Part shown: piece by piece, positions 7,637-13,429 of the stretch
How the letters are laid out: each line of letters opens with the position of its first letter
Numbering within the stretch: the first letter of the stretch is position 1
Origin: an uncultured Clostridium sp.
GTDB taxonomy: Bacteria > Bacillota > Clostridia > TANB77 > CAG-508
NCBI GenBank assembly: GCA_946497905.1
Contig: CAMMMI010000046.1
Location: forward strand, 1-13,429
Direction of reading: 5' to 3'
DNA: 13,429 bases
Position numbers and translations under genes: made by a program
The notes under the pieces: generated by a model
What the model was told of the DNA's origin: nothing
Databases searched by the model: none
What the model saw: the letters and a program-made list of their open reading frames with translations, nothing else

Positions 7637-8077
7637 ATGGAAAGAACAAGAGTTGCAGGAATCATATTTATGAATGGTGGAATAGCACTAATGCACAGAA
7701 AAGGAGTCTTAAAAAGAAAAGATATGCAAGAATATTATACATTTCCAGGAGGAGGACTAGAAGAAGGAGAAACACTAGAAGAAGGAACAATTAGAGAAAT
7801 AAAAGAAGAATTTGGAATAGATGTAAAAGTAGTAAAAAAATTATACGAATTGAAGTCAGAAAAATTTAACCAAAAGGAATATTTTTTCCTTTGTGAATAT
7901 GTATCAGGAAAATTTGGAACAGGAGAAGGACCGGAATTTTCTAATAATCCTAAATATATTGATAGTGGAAAATATATTCCAGAAATAATAAAAAAAGAAG
8001 AAATAAAAAATATTTTATTATTGCCACCAGAGATAAAGGAAAAGTTAATTGAAGATTTAGAAAATAGGAATATTTAA
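7637..8077 (+). CDS. Nudix (MutT-family) hydrolase
   Basis: A 146-residue single-domain Nudix hydrolase, expected to cleave nucleoside diphosphate derivatives. The Nudix box is complete at residues 39-61: Gly39, Glu45, then REIKEEFGI with Arg53, Glu54, Glu57 and Glu58, which bind the catalytic divalent metal. The lead-in YTFPGGGLEEGET is typical of MutT/ADP-ribose-type members, but the substrate cannot be read from sequence. The C-terminal 50 residues contain IDSGKYIPEIIKKEEI and LLPPEIKEKL, a tail also seen in many Firmicute Nudix proteins. The ribosome binding site AAAGGA is 12-13 bases before the ATG, longer than usual, and no better start exists. The gene stands alone and converges on feoB through a shared terminator. 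Confidence 0.88.
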   Translation: MERTRVAGIIFMNGGIALMHRKGVLKRKDMQEYYTFPGGGLEEGETLEEGTIREIKEEFGIDVKVVKKLYELKSEKFNQKEYFFLCEYVSGKFGTGEGPEFSNNPKYIDSGKYIPEIIKKEEIKNILLLPPEIKEKLIEDLENRNI

Positions 8078-8122
8078 AAGAATAGAATATAACATGCAGA
8101 AATTGTTATATTCTATTCTTTT
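8076..8122. terminator. Bidirectional terminator between the Nudix gene and feoB
   Basis: An 18-bp perfect stem: AAAAGAATAGAATATAAC (8076-8093) pairs with 8105-8122 around an 11-base loop. Each strand ends in four T residues. It overlaps the last bases of the Nudix stop codon (8075-8077), and its right arm reaches into the feoB stop codon (8123-8121). It therefore serves both convergent genes. Confidence 0.85.
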
Positions 8123-10265
8123 AGACAAAAATATTATAAACAAAAGTTGTAAACATGCAAAGAATAATACCACAAATAGTAGGAATTAAAAAACTTAAAA
8201 TAGTCCATTTCCATTTACCAGTTTCTTTCTTTATCGTAAGTAATGTAGTAGTACATGGAAAATGCAAACAGGTAAAAATCATAACATTAATAGCTGTAAG
8301 TATGGTCCAACCGTTTTGAACTAAGATATTCCCAATGGCAAAAGCATCATCTAAACTTACTAAAGAGCCATTTCCAAGATAACACATAAGTATAATAGGT
8401 AACACTATTTCATTTGCGGGAATTCCAAATATAAAAGCAGTTAAAATATATCCATCTAATCCCATAAGACTTGCAAATGGATTTAAAAAATTAGCAATAA
8501 TATTTAATAAACTTTCTCCATTAATCCCAACATTTGCAAAAATCCATATAACAAGACCAGCAGGTGCTGCAACACAAATAGCTCTTCCTAATACAAATAA
8601 AGTTCTGTCAAAAATAGACCTTACAAGTATTTTACCAAATTGAGGTTTCCTATATGGCGGTAATTCTAAAACAAATGAAGAGGGGATACCTTTTAATATA
8701 GTTTTAGAAAGAATCTTGGAGATTATTAGTGTCATAAAAATGCCAAGTATTATTACAAATAAAACAGCAATAGTAGAAATAATAGAACCAGTAAAACCTG
8801 TATAACTACCAGCAATAAATATAGTTGCAATTGTAATTAAAAAAGGAAACCTTCCATTACATGGAACAAAGCTATTTGTTAATATTGCCATTAACCTTTC
8901 TCTAGGTGAACTTATAATTCTACAACCGACAACTCCAGCAGCATTACAACCAAATCCCATGCACATAGTAATCATCTGTTTACCAGAACAACAACATTTT
9001 TTAAAAAAACCATCCATATTAAAAGCAATTCTAGGCAAATATCCTAAATCCTCTAAAAATGTAAACAACGGAAAGAAAATAGCCATAGGAGGAAGCATAA
9101 CAGAAATTATCCAAGTCAAAGTTCGAAAAACTCCCAAAATAAGCATATTTGAAAGCCAAGGAGGGCAATTAATATAATTAGCAAAAGAAAGCAAATGCTC
9201 TTGTATAAAGCCAAAAAACGAGAATAACATCTGGGAAGGATAATTAGCACCAACAATAGTAATCCAGAAAATAATGCCTAAAAATAAAATCATAATTGGA
9301 ATGCCAAAAGTTTTAGATGTCAATATTTTATCAATTTTTCTATCTCTATTAGAATAATTAGAATTTTCAAAAGTACAAACATCATCACATATTTGTTCAG
9401 CTCTTTGCATTATTGAAGAAGTAATAATATCTTTAAAATTAGATTTTGTAATATCAATATGCGAAAATTCTTCTTCAATATCAGATTTTATATTATTAAT
9501 AGAAACATTATTAGAAAGATTAATATCTAAATGACTTTCAATAGATTTTATTATAGTCTGCTCATCGTCTAATAATTTTAACGAGATCCATCTATGCAAG
9601 TTAGGAGAAATATTAAATAATTCTTTTAATTTAGAATTTAACAAATCAATTTTATTTTCAATTATAGGCAGATAACAAACTTTTTTAGGTTTAGGAATGA
9701 TATCTTTATTACAAACTTTATAAATTGTATCAAGTAAATTATTCAAACTTTTTTTCTTTCTAGCAATAGTACCAACAACTGGAACGCCTAATAATTCAGA
9801 TAAAAGGTTTAAATCTATTTTTATATGTTTTTTCTTAGCCTCATCTAACAAATTAACACATACAATAACATTATCAGTAATTTCCATAATTTGAAATACT
9901 AAATTTAAATTCCTTTCTAAGCAAGTGCTGTCAACGACAACAACTGTAGCGTCTGGATTACCAAAACAAATATAATCTCTTGCTATTTCTTCTTCTTGAG
10001 AATCAGATAAAATAGAATATGTACCAGGAATATCAACTAAAAGAAAATCAGTATTTTTATAGCTACAATGACCAGTAGCATTACTAACCGTTTTACCTGG
10101 CCAATTGCCAGTATGTTGATGAAGACCAGTTAAACTATTAAAAATAGTAGATTTACCAACATTAGGATTACCAGCAAGAGCAATAGTAAATCCATTTTGA
10201 TTTTTATTAAATTTGATATTATTATTTAAAAGAGTATTTCCCATAGAGGATTTAGTAAGTCCCAT
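8121..10265 (-). CDS. feoB: Ferrous iron transporter FeoB
   Basis: FeoB is the membrane permease for Fe2+ uptake, with an N-terminal GTP-binding domain. Seen: G1 GNPNVGKST at 32-40; G2 Thr59 in PGKTVS; G3 DIPGTY at 78-83; G4 NLLD at 138-141; a helical linker; then a polytopic membrane domain from about residue 320 with Gate regions including MGFGCNAAGV and PCNGRFPF. The Cys-rich stretch (CCCSGKQ through GVVGCR) is typical of clostridial-type FeoB. The length of 714 is full. ATG 10265 has GGGAGGTGA 5 bases upstream, a strong choice. feoA lies 91 bases upstream on the same strand, so the two are probably co-transcribed. The gap between them (10266-10356) shows no terminator. Confidence 0.95.
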   Translation of the reverse strand: MGLTKSSMGNTLLNNNIKFNKNQNGFTIALAGNPNVGKSTIFNSLTGLHQHTGNWPGKTVSNATGHCSYKNTDFLLVDIPGTYSILSDSQEEEIARDYICFGNPDATVVVVDSTCLERNLNLVFQIMEITDNVIVCVNLLDEAKKKHIKIDLNLLSELLGVPVVGTIARKKKSLNNLLDTIYKVCNKDIIPKPKKVCYLPIIENKIDLLNSKLKELFNISPNLHRWISLKLLDDEQTIIKSIESHLDINLSNNVSINNIKSDIEEEFSHIDITKSNFKDIITSSIMQRAEQICDDVCTFENSNYSNRDRKIDKILTSKTFGIPIMILFLGIIFWITIVGANYPSQMLFSFFGFIQEHLLSFANYINCPPWLSNMLILGVFRTLTWIISVMLPPMAIFFPLFTFLEDLGYLPRIAFNMDGFFKKCCCSGKQMITMCMGFGCNAAGVVGCRIISSPRERLMAILTNSFVPCNGRFPFLITIATIFIAGSYTGFTGSIISTIAVLFVIILGIFMTLIISKILSKTILKGIPSSFVLELPPYRKPQFGKILVRSIFDRTLFVLGRAICVAAPAGLVIWIFANVGINGESLLNIIANFLNPFASLMGLDGYILTAFIFGIPANEIVLPIILMCYLGNGSLVSLDDAFAIGNILVQNGWTILTAINVMIFTCLHFPCTTTLLTIKKETGKWKWTILSFLIPTICGIILCMFTTFVYNIFV

Positions 10266-10356
10266 AGTTCACCTCCCAATTAATATAATATAGTTTATGA
10301 ATAATTTTATATGAGGTTACAAAAATTTAAGCAAAAATAGTAATATACAAACAAAT

Positions 10357-10596
10357 TTATTTAATATAAATTTTAATTGATGAAGAATCTTCATCTCTTA
10401 TTGCAATTAAAGAACCTCTGATACTAAAAGCTTTTAGACCATTAGATGGACTTTTTAATATAGTTTTTATACAAGTATTTTTAACTATTCCTAAATCTAA
10501 TAATCTTCTTTTTACATTTTCAGAACATTGGATATCATATATAAAACCAGTTTCATTTACTGGTAATTTATTTAAAGTTGTTATTTTTGTATTCAT
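10357..10596 (-). CDS. feoA: Ferrous iron transport accessory protein FeoA
   Basis: A 79-residue FeoA-domain (SH3-like) cytoplasmic protein that assists FeoB. The sequence shows the typical pattern: LNKLPVNETGFIYDI at the start, the central RRLLDLGIVKNTCIKTI (family pattern RLLDLGI followed by a strand), and a final strand with SLIAIRDED. The ribosome binding site AAGGAGG is about 8 bases before ATG 10596. It is the first gene of a feoA-feoB unit, in the usual order. A Fur-box-like sequence covers the -35 region upstream. It is divergent from the dUTPase gene. Confidence 0.9.
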   Translation of the reverse strand: MNTKITTLNKLPVNETGFIYDIQCSENVKRRLLDLGIVKNTCIKTILKSPSNGLKAFSIRGSLIAIRDEDSSSIKIYIK

Positions 10597-10623
10597 CGAA
10601 ATCCTCCTTAGTTTAATTACTAT

Positions 10624-10664
10624 ATTATATTTTGTCGAAAAATAAAATGTTACTAATCATTAAC
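10624..10664 (-). promoter_or_regulatory. feoAB promoter with candidate Fur-type operator
   Basis: On the minus strand TATAAT lies at 10629-10624, with GTAACA at 10653-10648 as -35 (spacer 18). Bases 10646-10664 match 13 of 19 positions of the classical Fur box, including the full core TAATCATTA (10654-10662), and overlap the -35. Iron repression by a Fur-family protein is the known logic for feo operons. The site itself is a consensus-based inference. Confidence 0.45.
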
Positions 10665-10754
10665 TATAACAGTAAAACTTAAAAAATTTACTATTGACAA
10701 TTGAAAATAAATATGAAAAAATAAAAAAAATATAAAATGAAAGGAAGTATAAAA

Positions 10755-11216
10755 ATGGAAAAATTAAGAGGATTTGAAATAGCAAAAGGTTTTGAAGATA
10801 AAAATATAAACCTACCAATTAGAAAAACAAAATATTCAGCTGGATACGATATAGAAGCAGCAGAAGATGTTGTTATACCAAGTTTTAAGAAAGGAATAAA
10901 TCCAACTTTAATAAAAACAGGACTAAAAGCATATATGCAATATGATGAAATGCTATTATTATATAACAGAAGTTCAAATCCAAAGAAAAAAGGATTAATA
11001 TTAGCAAACAGCGTAGGAGTAATAGACAAAGACTATTATGGAAATACAGATAATGATGGGCATATAATGTTTGCATTCTATAACATAAAAGAAGAAGATA
11101 TAGAAATAAAAAAAGGAGAAGTAATAGGGCAAGGAATCTTTCAAAAATACTTAATTACAGACGATGATAATGCAAAAGGAGAAAGAATGGGAGGATTTGG
11201 TTCAACTAATAAATAA
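10755..11216 (+). CDS. dut: dUTP diphosphatase (dUTPase)
   Basis: Hydrolyses dUTP to dUMP and pyrophosphate, keeping uracil out of DNA and feeding thymidylate synthesis; trimeric in this family. Numbered from ATG 10755 (153 residues), all five motifs are present: I SAGYDIEAAED with Asp32; II NRSSNPKKKG at 71-80; III ANSVGVIDKDYYGN at 84-97 with Asp91 and Tyr94; IV KKGEVIGQGIF with Gln126; V ERMGGFGSTN at 143-152, the C-terminal arm closing over the substrate. The upstream ATG at 10737 is in frame but has no ribosome binding site, while AAGGAA at 10741-10746 lies 8 bases before ATG 10755. A TTGACA at 10694-10699 may be its -35, but no good -10 follows. Confidence 0.93.
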   Translation: MEKLRGFEIAKGFEDKNINLPIRKTKYSAGYDIEAAEDVVIPSFKKGINPTLIKTGLKAYMQYDEMLLLYNRSSNPKKKGLILANSVGVIDKDYYGNTDNDGHIMFAFYNIKEEDIEIKKGEVIGQGIFQKYLITDDDNAKGERMGGFGSTNK

Positions 11217-11318
11217 GAATTAATATTATAGGAAAAAACAAATTTATAATGTAAAAAAAATTAAAAAATTTTATTCTTAGAGTATCAAGAATTACAGAGA
11301 AAATATACATAAAAATCC

Positions 11319-11349
11319 ACGGTAAAGGCTTTGACTTTTACCGTTTTTT
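11319..11349 (+). terminator. Terminator downstream of dut
   Basis: ACGGTAAA (11319-11326) pairs perfectly with TTTACCGT (11337-11344), followed by T residues to 11349. It lies about 100 bases past the dut stop; the 11217-11318 stretch between is AT-rich with no other feature. It overlaps the carD promoter. Confidence 0.75.
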
Positions 11350-11359
11350 GTAGTATAAT
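11331..11359 (+). promoter_or_regulatory. carD promoter embedded in the dut terminator
   Basis: TTGACT (11331-11336) and TATAAT (11354-11359) are separated by exactly 17 bases. The -35 sits in the loop of the dut terminator hairpin, and the spacer is the hairpin's right arm plus T tract. Transcription would start near 11366. Confidence 0.8.
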
Positions 11360-11378
11360 AAATATGGTTAAAAAATCC

Positions 11379-11418
11379 AGTAAAGTTATTAATTGACATA
11401 ACTTTATTATCTTTTTTT
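11379..11418 (+). terminator. Terminator-like hairpin in the carD leader
   Basis: TAAAGTTAT (11381-11389) pairs with ATAACTTTA (11398-11406), extended by a G-U and an A-U pair, followed by TTATCTTTTTTT (11407-11418). It lies between the carD promoter and the carD start, so it would be inside the 5' leader. It may be an attenuator. The stem is AT-rich, so its strength is uncertain. Confidence 0.55.
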
Positions 11419-11453
11419 CGCCGAATATCAAAATACTGAAAGGAGTGGCTTAC

Positions 11454-12023
11454 ATGTTTAATGTAGGAGATAAAATAGTGTACCCAATGCATGGAGCAGG
11501 AGTAATAGATTCAATTGAGGAAAAAGATATTTTAGGGGAGAAACAATCTTATTACATACTAAAAATGCCAGGAGAAGTTAAGGTAATGGTGCCAACAGCT
11601 AAGGCAGAAGAAGTAGGAGTAAGAAACATAATAGATAAAAATTCAGCAGACGCTGTAATTGGAGTATTAGAACAAGACGAAACAGCTATGGACAAAAATT
11701 GGAATAAACGTTATAGAGATAACATGGAAAAAATGAAAAGCGGAGATATATACGAGATTGCAGATGTTGTTAGAAATTTAAGTTTTAAACAAAAAGAAAA
11801 AGGATTATCAACAGGAGAGAAAAAAATGTTGAATAATGCTAAACAAATTTTAGTTAGTGAACTAGTTCTAGCAGAACATTCATCTAAAGAAGAAATAGAA
11901 CAATTAATAGACAATAAAATAAATACTTCATTTATGATGTTTAGATCAGAAGAAGTACAACCACAAAGTATAGTAAATAAATTTATACCTTTTGATAGTA
12001 CAAGTACAGGGACAGAAGAATAA
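11454..12023 (+). CDS. carD: CarD-family RNA polymerase-binding regulator
   Basis: A 189-residue CarD/CdnL-type protein. The N-terminal part (MFNVGDKIVYPMHGAGVI, about residues 1-60) is the RNA polymerase interaction domain, a Tudor-like fold related to the transcription-repair coupling factor RID. The remainder is the helical DNA-binding domain, with SGDIYEIADVVRNLSFKQKEKGLSTGEKKMLNNAKQILVSEL, a well-conserved block. CarD proteins stabilise open promoter complexes, often at rRNA and growth-related promoters. GTG at 11445 is in frame but is part of the ribosome binding site GAAAGGAG; ATG 11454, 8 bases after it, is the right start. The gene has its own promoter and a terminator-like hairpin in its leader, and ends at the hairpin 12045-12078. 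Confidence 0.92.
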   Translation: MFNVGDKIVYPMHGAGVIDSIEEKDILGEKQSYYILKMPGEVKVMVPTAKAEEVGVRNIIDKNSADAVIGVLEQDETAMDKNWNKRYRDNMEKMKSGDIYEIADVVRNLSFKQKEKGLSTGEKKMLNNAKQILVSELVLAEHSSKEEIEQLIDNKINTSFMMFRSEEVQPQSIVNKFIPFDSTSTGTEE

Positions 12024-12044
12024 TTGATGGTTAAATATAAAAGG

Positions 12045-12078
12045 AGATGTTGTATATATAATATGCAATGTCTTTTTT
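12045..12078 (+). terminator. Terminator after carD
   Basis: AGATGTTGTATA (12045-12056) pairs with TATGCAATGTCT (12062-12073), with three G-U pairs and a 5-base loop, followed by a T run to 12078. Confidence 0.7.
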
Positions 12079-12084
12079 CATACA

Positions 12085-12172
12085 ATAGGAAACAATATGA
12101 AACTTTAAGTTACTTAGGCTCAAAGTGAAAATAAACAATTTTTATTTTCAAAAGAAAGTTACCATTTCCTAT
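12085..12172 (+). other. Structured intergenic element upstream of mscS
   Basis: Three nested pairings share one axis: ATAGGAAA (12085-12092) with TTTCCTAT (12165-12172), AACTTT (12101-12106) with AAAGTT (12155-12160), and TGAAAATAA (12126-12134) with TTATTTTCA (12142-12150). No T tract or protein frame accompanies it. It may be a small structured RNA, an mscS leader element or a decayed palindromic element. Between it and mscS lies very AT-rich sequence with a TATAAT at 12209-12214 but no clear -35. Confidence 0.35.
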
Positions 12173-12310
12173 TTTATAAAAAATACTACGTTATACAATT
12201 GAATTTTATATAATGGAGAAATTGTATTTTAAAGAATTTTGTTAAATAGGTATTATTAAATAATATAAAAAATATATTTGAAAGAATAATATAAAATAAT
12301 AGGAGGAGTA

Positions 12311-13201
12311 ATGGAATATATAAATAAAATATCACAAATTTTATCAAATTTAATAGGAGTAGAAACAGATTATATAAAATTAACAATAATTAGTATCGAA
12401 ATTCTAATAGCAATATATTTTATAAAAATAATAACGAAAAAAATATACTCAAAATCTAATGTTAGTGGAAAAAAGAAATTCACTTATAATAGAAGTATTC
12501 AAATGATTTTAAATATAATAAGTTTTATTCTAATATTACTAGTATGGAGCGAAAAATTAAAAAATATAATAACACTAATAAGTTTTATATCAGCAGGTCT
12601 TACAATTGCAATAAGAGAAATAATATTCAACTTTTTTGCAGGTATATATATCAAATTTTCAAAACCATTTGAATTAGAAGATAGAATAGAAATAGATGGG
12701 ATAAGGGGAGATGTTATAAAAATAAATGCGCTAGGATTTGAAGTTCTGGATGTGCAAGAAAAAGAAAAAGGAGAGCAAAGTACAGGAAAAATAACACATA
12801 TTCCAAATTCAAAAGTATTTAAAGAACCATTAAAAAATTATGTTAAAGCATTTAAATATATATGGGATGAAATTACAATAGATATAGATATAAATTCAGA
12901 TTTAGTAAAAACAAAAGGAATAATCTACAATATATTGAAAGAAGATGAAATATTAAAAACCATACCTGAAAAAATGGAAGATGCTATTGATGACGTAACT
13001 GTTGAATATAGAATATATTATAATGAACTTATGCCAATTATATATACAAAAATAGTAAAAGATTATATAGAATTGTCAGTAAGATTTTTAGTCCATCCTA
13101 AAAAAGTTAGAAATGTAGAAAACAATATATATGAAAAAATTTTACAAGAATATAAAGATGGAAATATTAATTTAATTGTTAAAGAAAGCAATAAAGTTTA
13201 G
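12311..13201 (+). CDS. MscS-family mechanosensitive channel
   Basis: A 296-residue membrane channel of the small-conductance mechanosensitive type, which opens under membrane tension to release solutes on osmotic downshock. Membrane segments are at about 21-42, 62-80 and 86-115. The third matches the pore-lining helix of MscS (SFISAGLTIAIREIIFNFFAGIYI), though with fewer Gly/Ala residues than E. coli MscS. It is followed by the beta domain (KPFELEDRIEIDGIRGDVIKINALGFEVLD) and the IPNSKVF segment, then a cytoplasmic alpha/beta domain to the end. AGGAGG at 12301-12306 lies 4 bases before the ATG. No clear terminator follows; 13202-13329 holds no recognised gene. Confidence 0.9.
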   Translation: MEYINKISQILSNLIGVETDYIKLTIISIEILIAIYFIKIITKKIYSKSNVSGKKKFTYNRSIQMILNIISFILILLVWSEKLKNIITLISFISAGLTIAIREIIFNFFAGIYIKFSKPFELEDRIEIDGIRGDVIKINALGFEVLDVQEKEKGEQSTGKITHIPNSKVFKEPLKNYVKAFKYIWDEITIDIDINSDLVKTKGIIYNILKEDEILKTIPEKMEDAIDDVTVEYRIYYNELMPIIYTKIVKDYIELSVRFLVHPKKVRNVENNIYEKILQEYKDGNINLIVKESNKV

Positions 13202-13274
13202 AATAAAAAATATTATCACTAAATAAGACAAAGTTCGAAAAAATGTTGTATTTATCAATGTTTTGGACATTAAT

Positions 13275-13361
13275 AGGAGGTGAAATATAAAATTATTTTC
13301 TTTATTAGATAAAAAAATTAAAAAAACACTTGACAAGTATATAAAAAACTTGTATAATTAA
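13275..13361 (+). other. Orphan ribosome binding site with an ATA-initiated 24-codon frame
   Basis: AGGAGGT (13275-13281) is one of the best Shine-Dalgarno sequences in the window, yet no ATG, GTG or TTG follows at a workable distance. ATA at 13287-13289, 6 bases downstream, would open a 24-codon frame (KLFSLLDKKIKK and so on) ending at TAA 13359-13361, across the tRNA promoter. It could be a peptide with a rare start codon, a gene that lost its ATG, or chance. Confidence 0.2.
13330..13358 (+). promoter_or_regulatory. Promoter of the tRNA-Val gene
   Basis: TTGACA (13330-13335) and TATAAT (13353-13358) are both perfect consensus, with a 17-base spacer. This is the strongest promoter in the window, as expected for stable RNA. 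Transcription would start near 13365, about 14 bases before the tRNA. Confidence 0.9.
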
Positions 13362-13378
13362 ACTCGTCGAAAGAACAT

Positions 13379-13429
13379 GGTCGCTTAGCTCAGCTGGGAG
13401 AGCATCTGCCTTACAAGCAGGGGGTCACA
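13379..13429 (+). tRNA. tRNA-Val (UAC anticodon), cut by the window end
   Basis: GGTCGCT forms the 5' acceptor strand, then T8 A9, a D arm GCTC...GAGC with loop AGCTGGGA, the anticodon stem TCTGC/GCAGG (closing U-G pair) and loop CTTACAA with anticodon TAC (Val). The variable loop and the start of the T stem are visible; the 3' acceptor strand is beyond the window. Confidence 0.93.

Noticed and set aside
10737..10754. Earlier ATG start for dut
   Set aside because: It would place the good AAGGAA ribosome binding site inside the gene, and no ribosome binding site precedes it.
11445..11453. GTG start for carD
   Set aside because: The GTG overlaps the Shine-Dalgarno sequence that serves the ATG at 11454.
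1..13429. CRISPR array, insertion sequence or prophage
   Set aside because: No regularly spaced repeats, transposase, integrase or phage gene is visible anywhere in the window.

Overview
The window is strongly AT-rich. Almost all its genes have consensus AGGAGG-type ribosome binding sites, and it shows TTGACA/TATAAT promoters and Rho-independent terminators. Arg is mostly AGA. The gene content (DnaE polymerase, MgtA-type P-type ATPase, clostridial-type FeoB with a separate FeoA, a CarD-like regulator, an MscS channel) fits a low-GC Firmicute, most likely an anaerobic Clostridia-like lineage. This is an inference from composition and family resemblance, not a phylogenetic placement.

Layout. 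1-321: non-coding leader region with two promoter candidates, a hairpin that hides the Shine-Dalgarno of a possible 15-codon peptide, and a second hairpin resembling dispersed REP-type repeats. 322-3899 (+): dnaE, replicative DNA polymerase alpha subunit, interrupted by two single-base (+1) frame changes. 4015-4230 (+) and 4386-4604 (-): two convergent, unrecognised small proteins. 4737-7343 (-): mgtA-like magnesium P-type ATPase. 7637-8077 (+): Nudix hydrolase, divergent from mgtA. 8121-10596 (-): feoB and, upstream of it on the same strand, feoA, for ferrous iron uptake. 10755-11216 (+): dUTPase. 11454-12023 (+): CarD-family RNA polymerase-binding regulator. 12311-13201 (+): MscS-family channel. 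13379-end (+): 5' part of a tRNA-Val(UAC).

Functionally this is a mixed housekeeping neighbourhood: DNA replication and nucleotide-pool sanitation (dnaE, Nudix, dut), divalent-metal transport (mgtA, feoAB), transcription regulation (carD) and osmotic safety (mscS). Most units are one gene long, with their own promoter and terminator. It looks like chromosomal core, not a mobile island.

The most notable signal is in dnaE. Both frame breaks have the same form: a single extra C between a codon ending in CT or TT and GGA, so that the zero-frame codon at each break is CGG followed by A (CCT-CGG-A and CTT-CGG-A). Removing one base at each site restores an uninterrupted 1191-residue polymerase through two highly conserved motifs. 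Among the recognised genes in the window these are the only in-frame CGG codons; the only others are in the two unrecognised small ORFs. This suggests +1 frameshifting at a poorly decoded or unassigned CGG codon. A systematic sequencing error at this motif is the main alternative.
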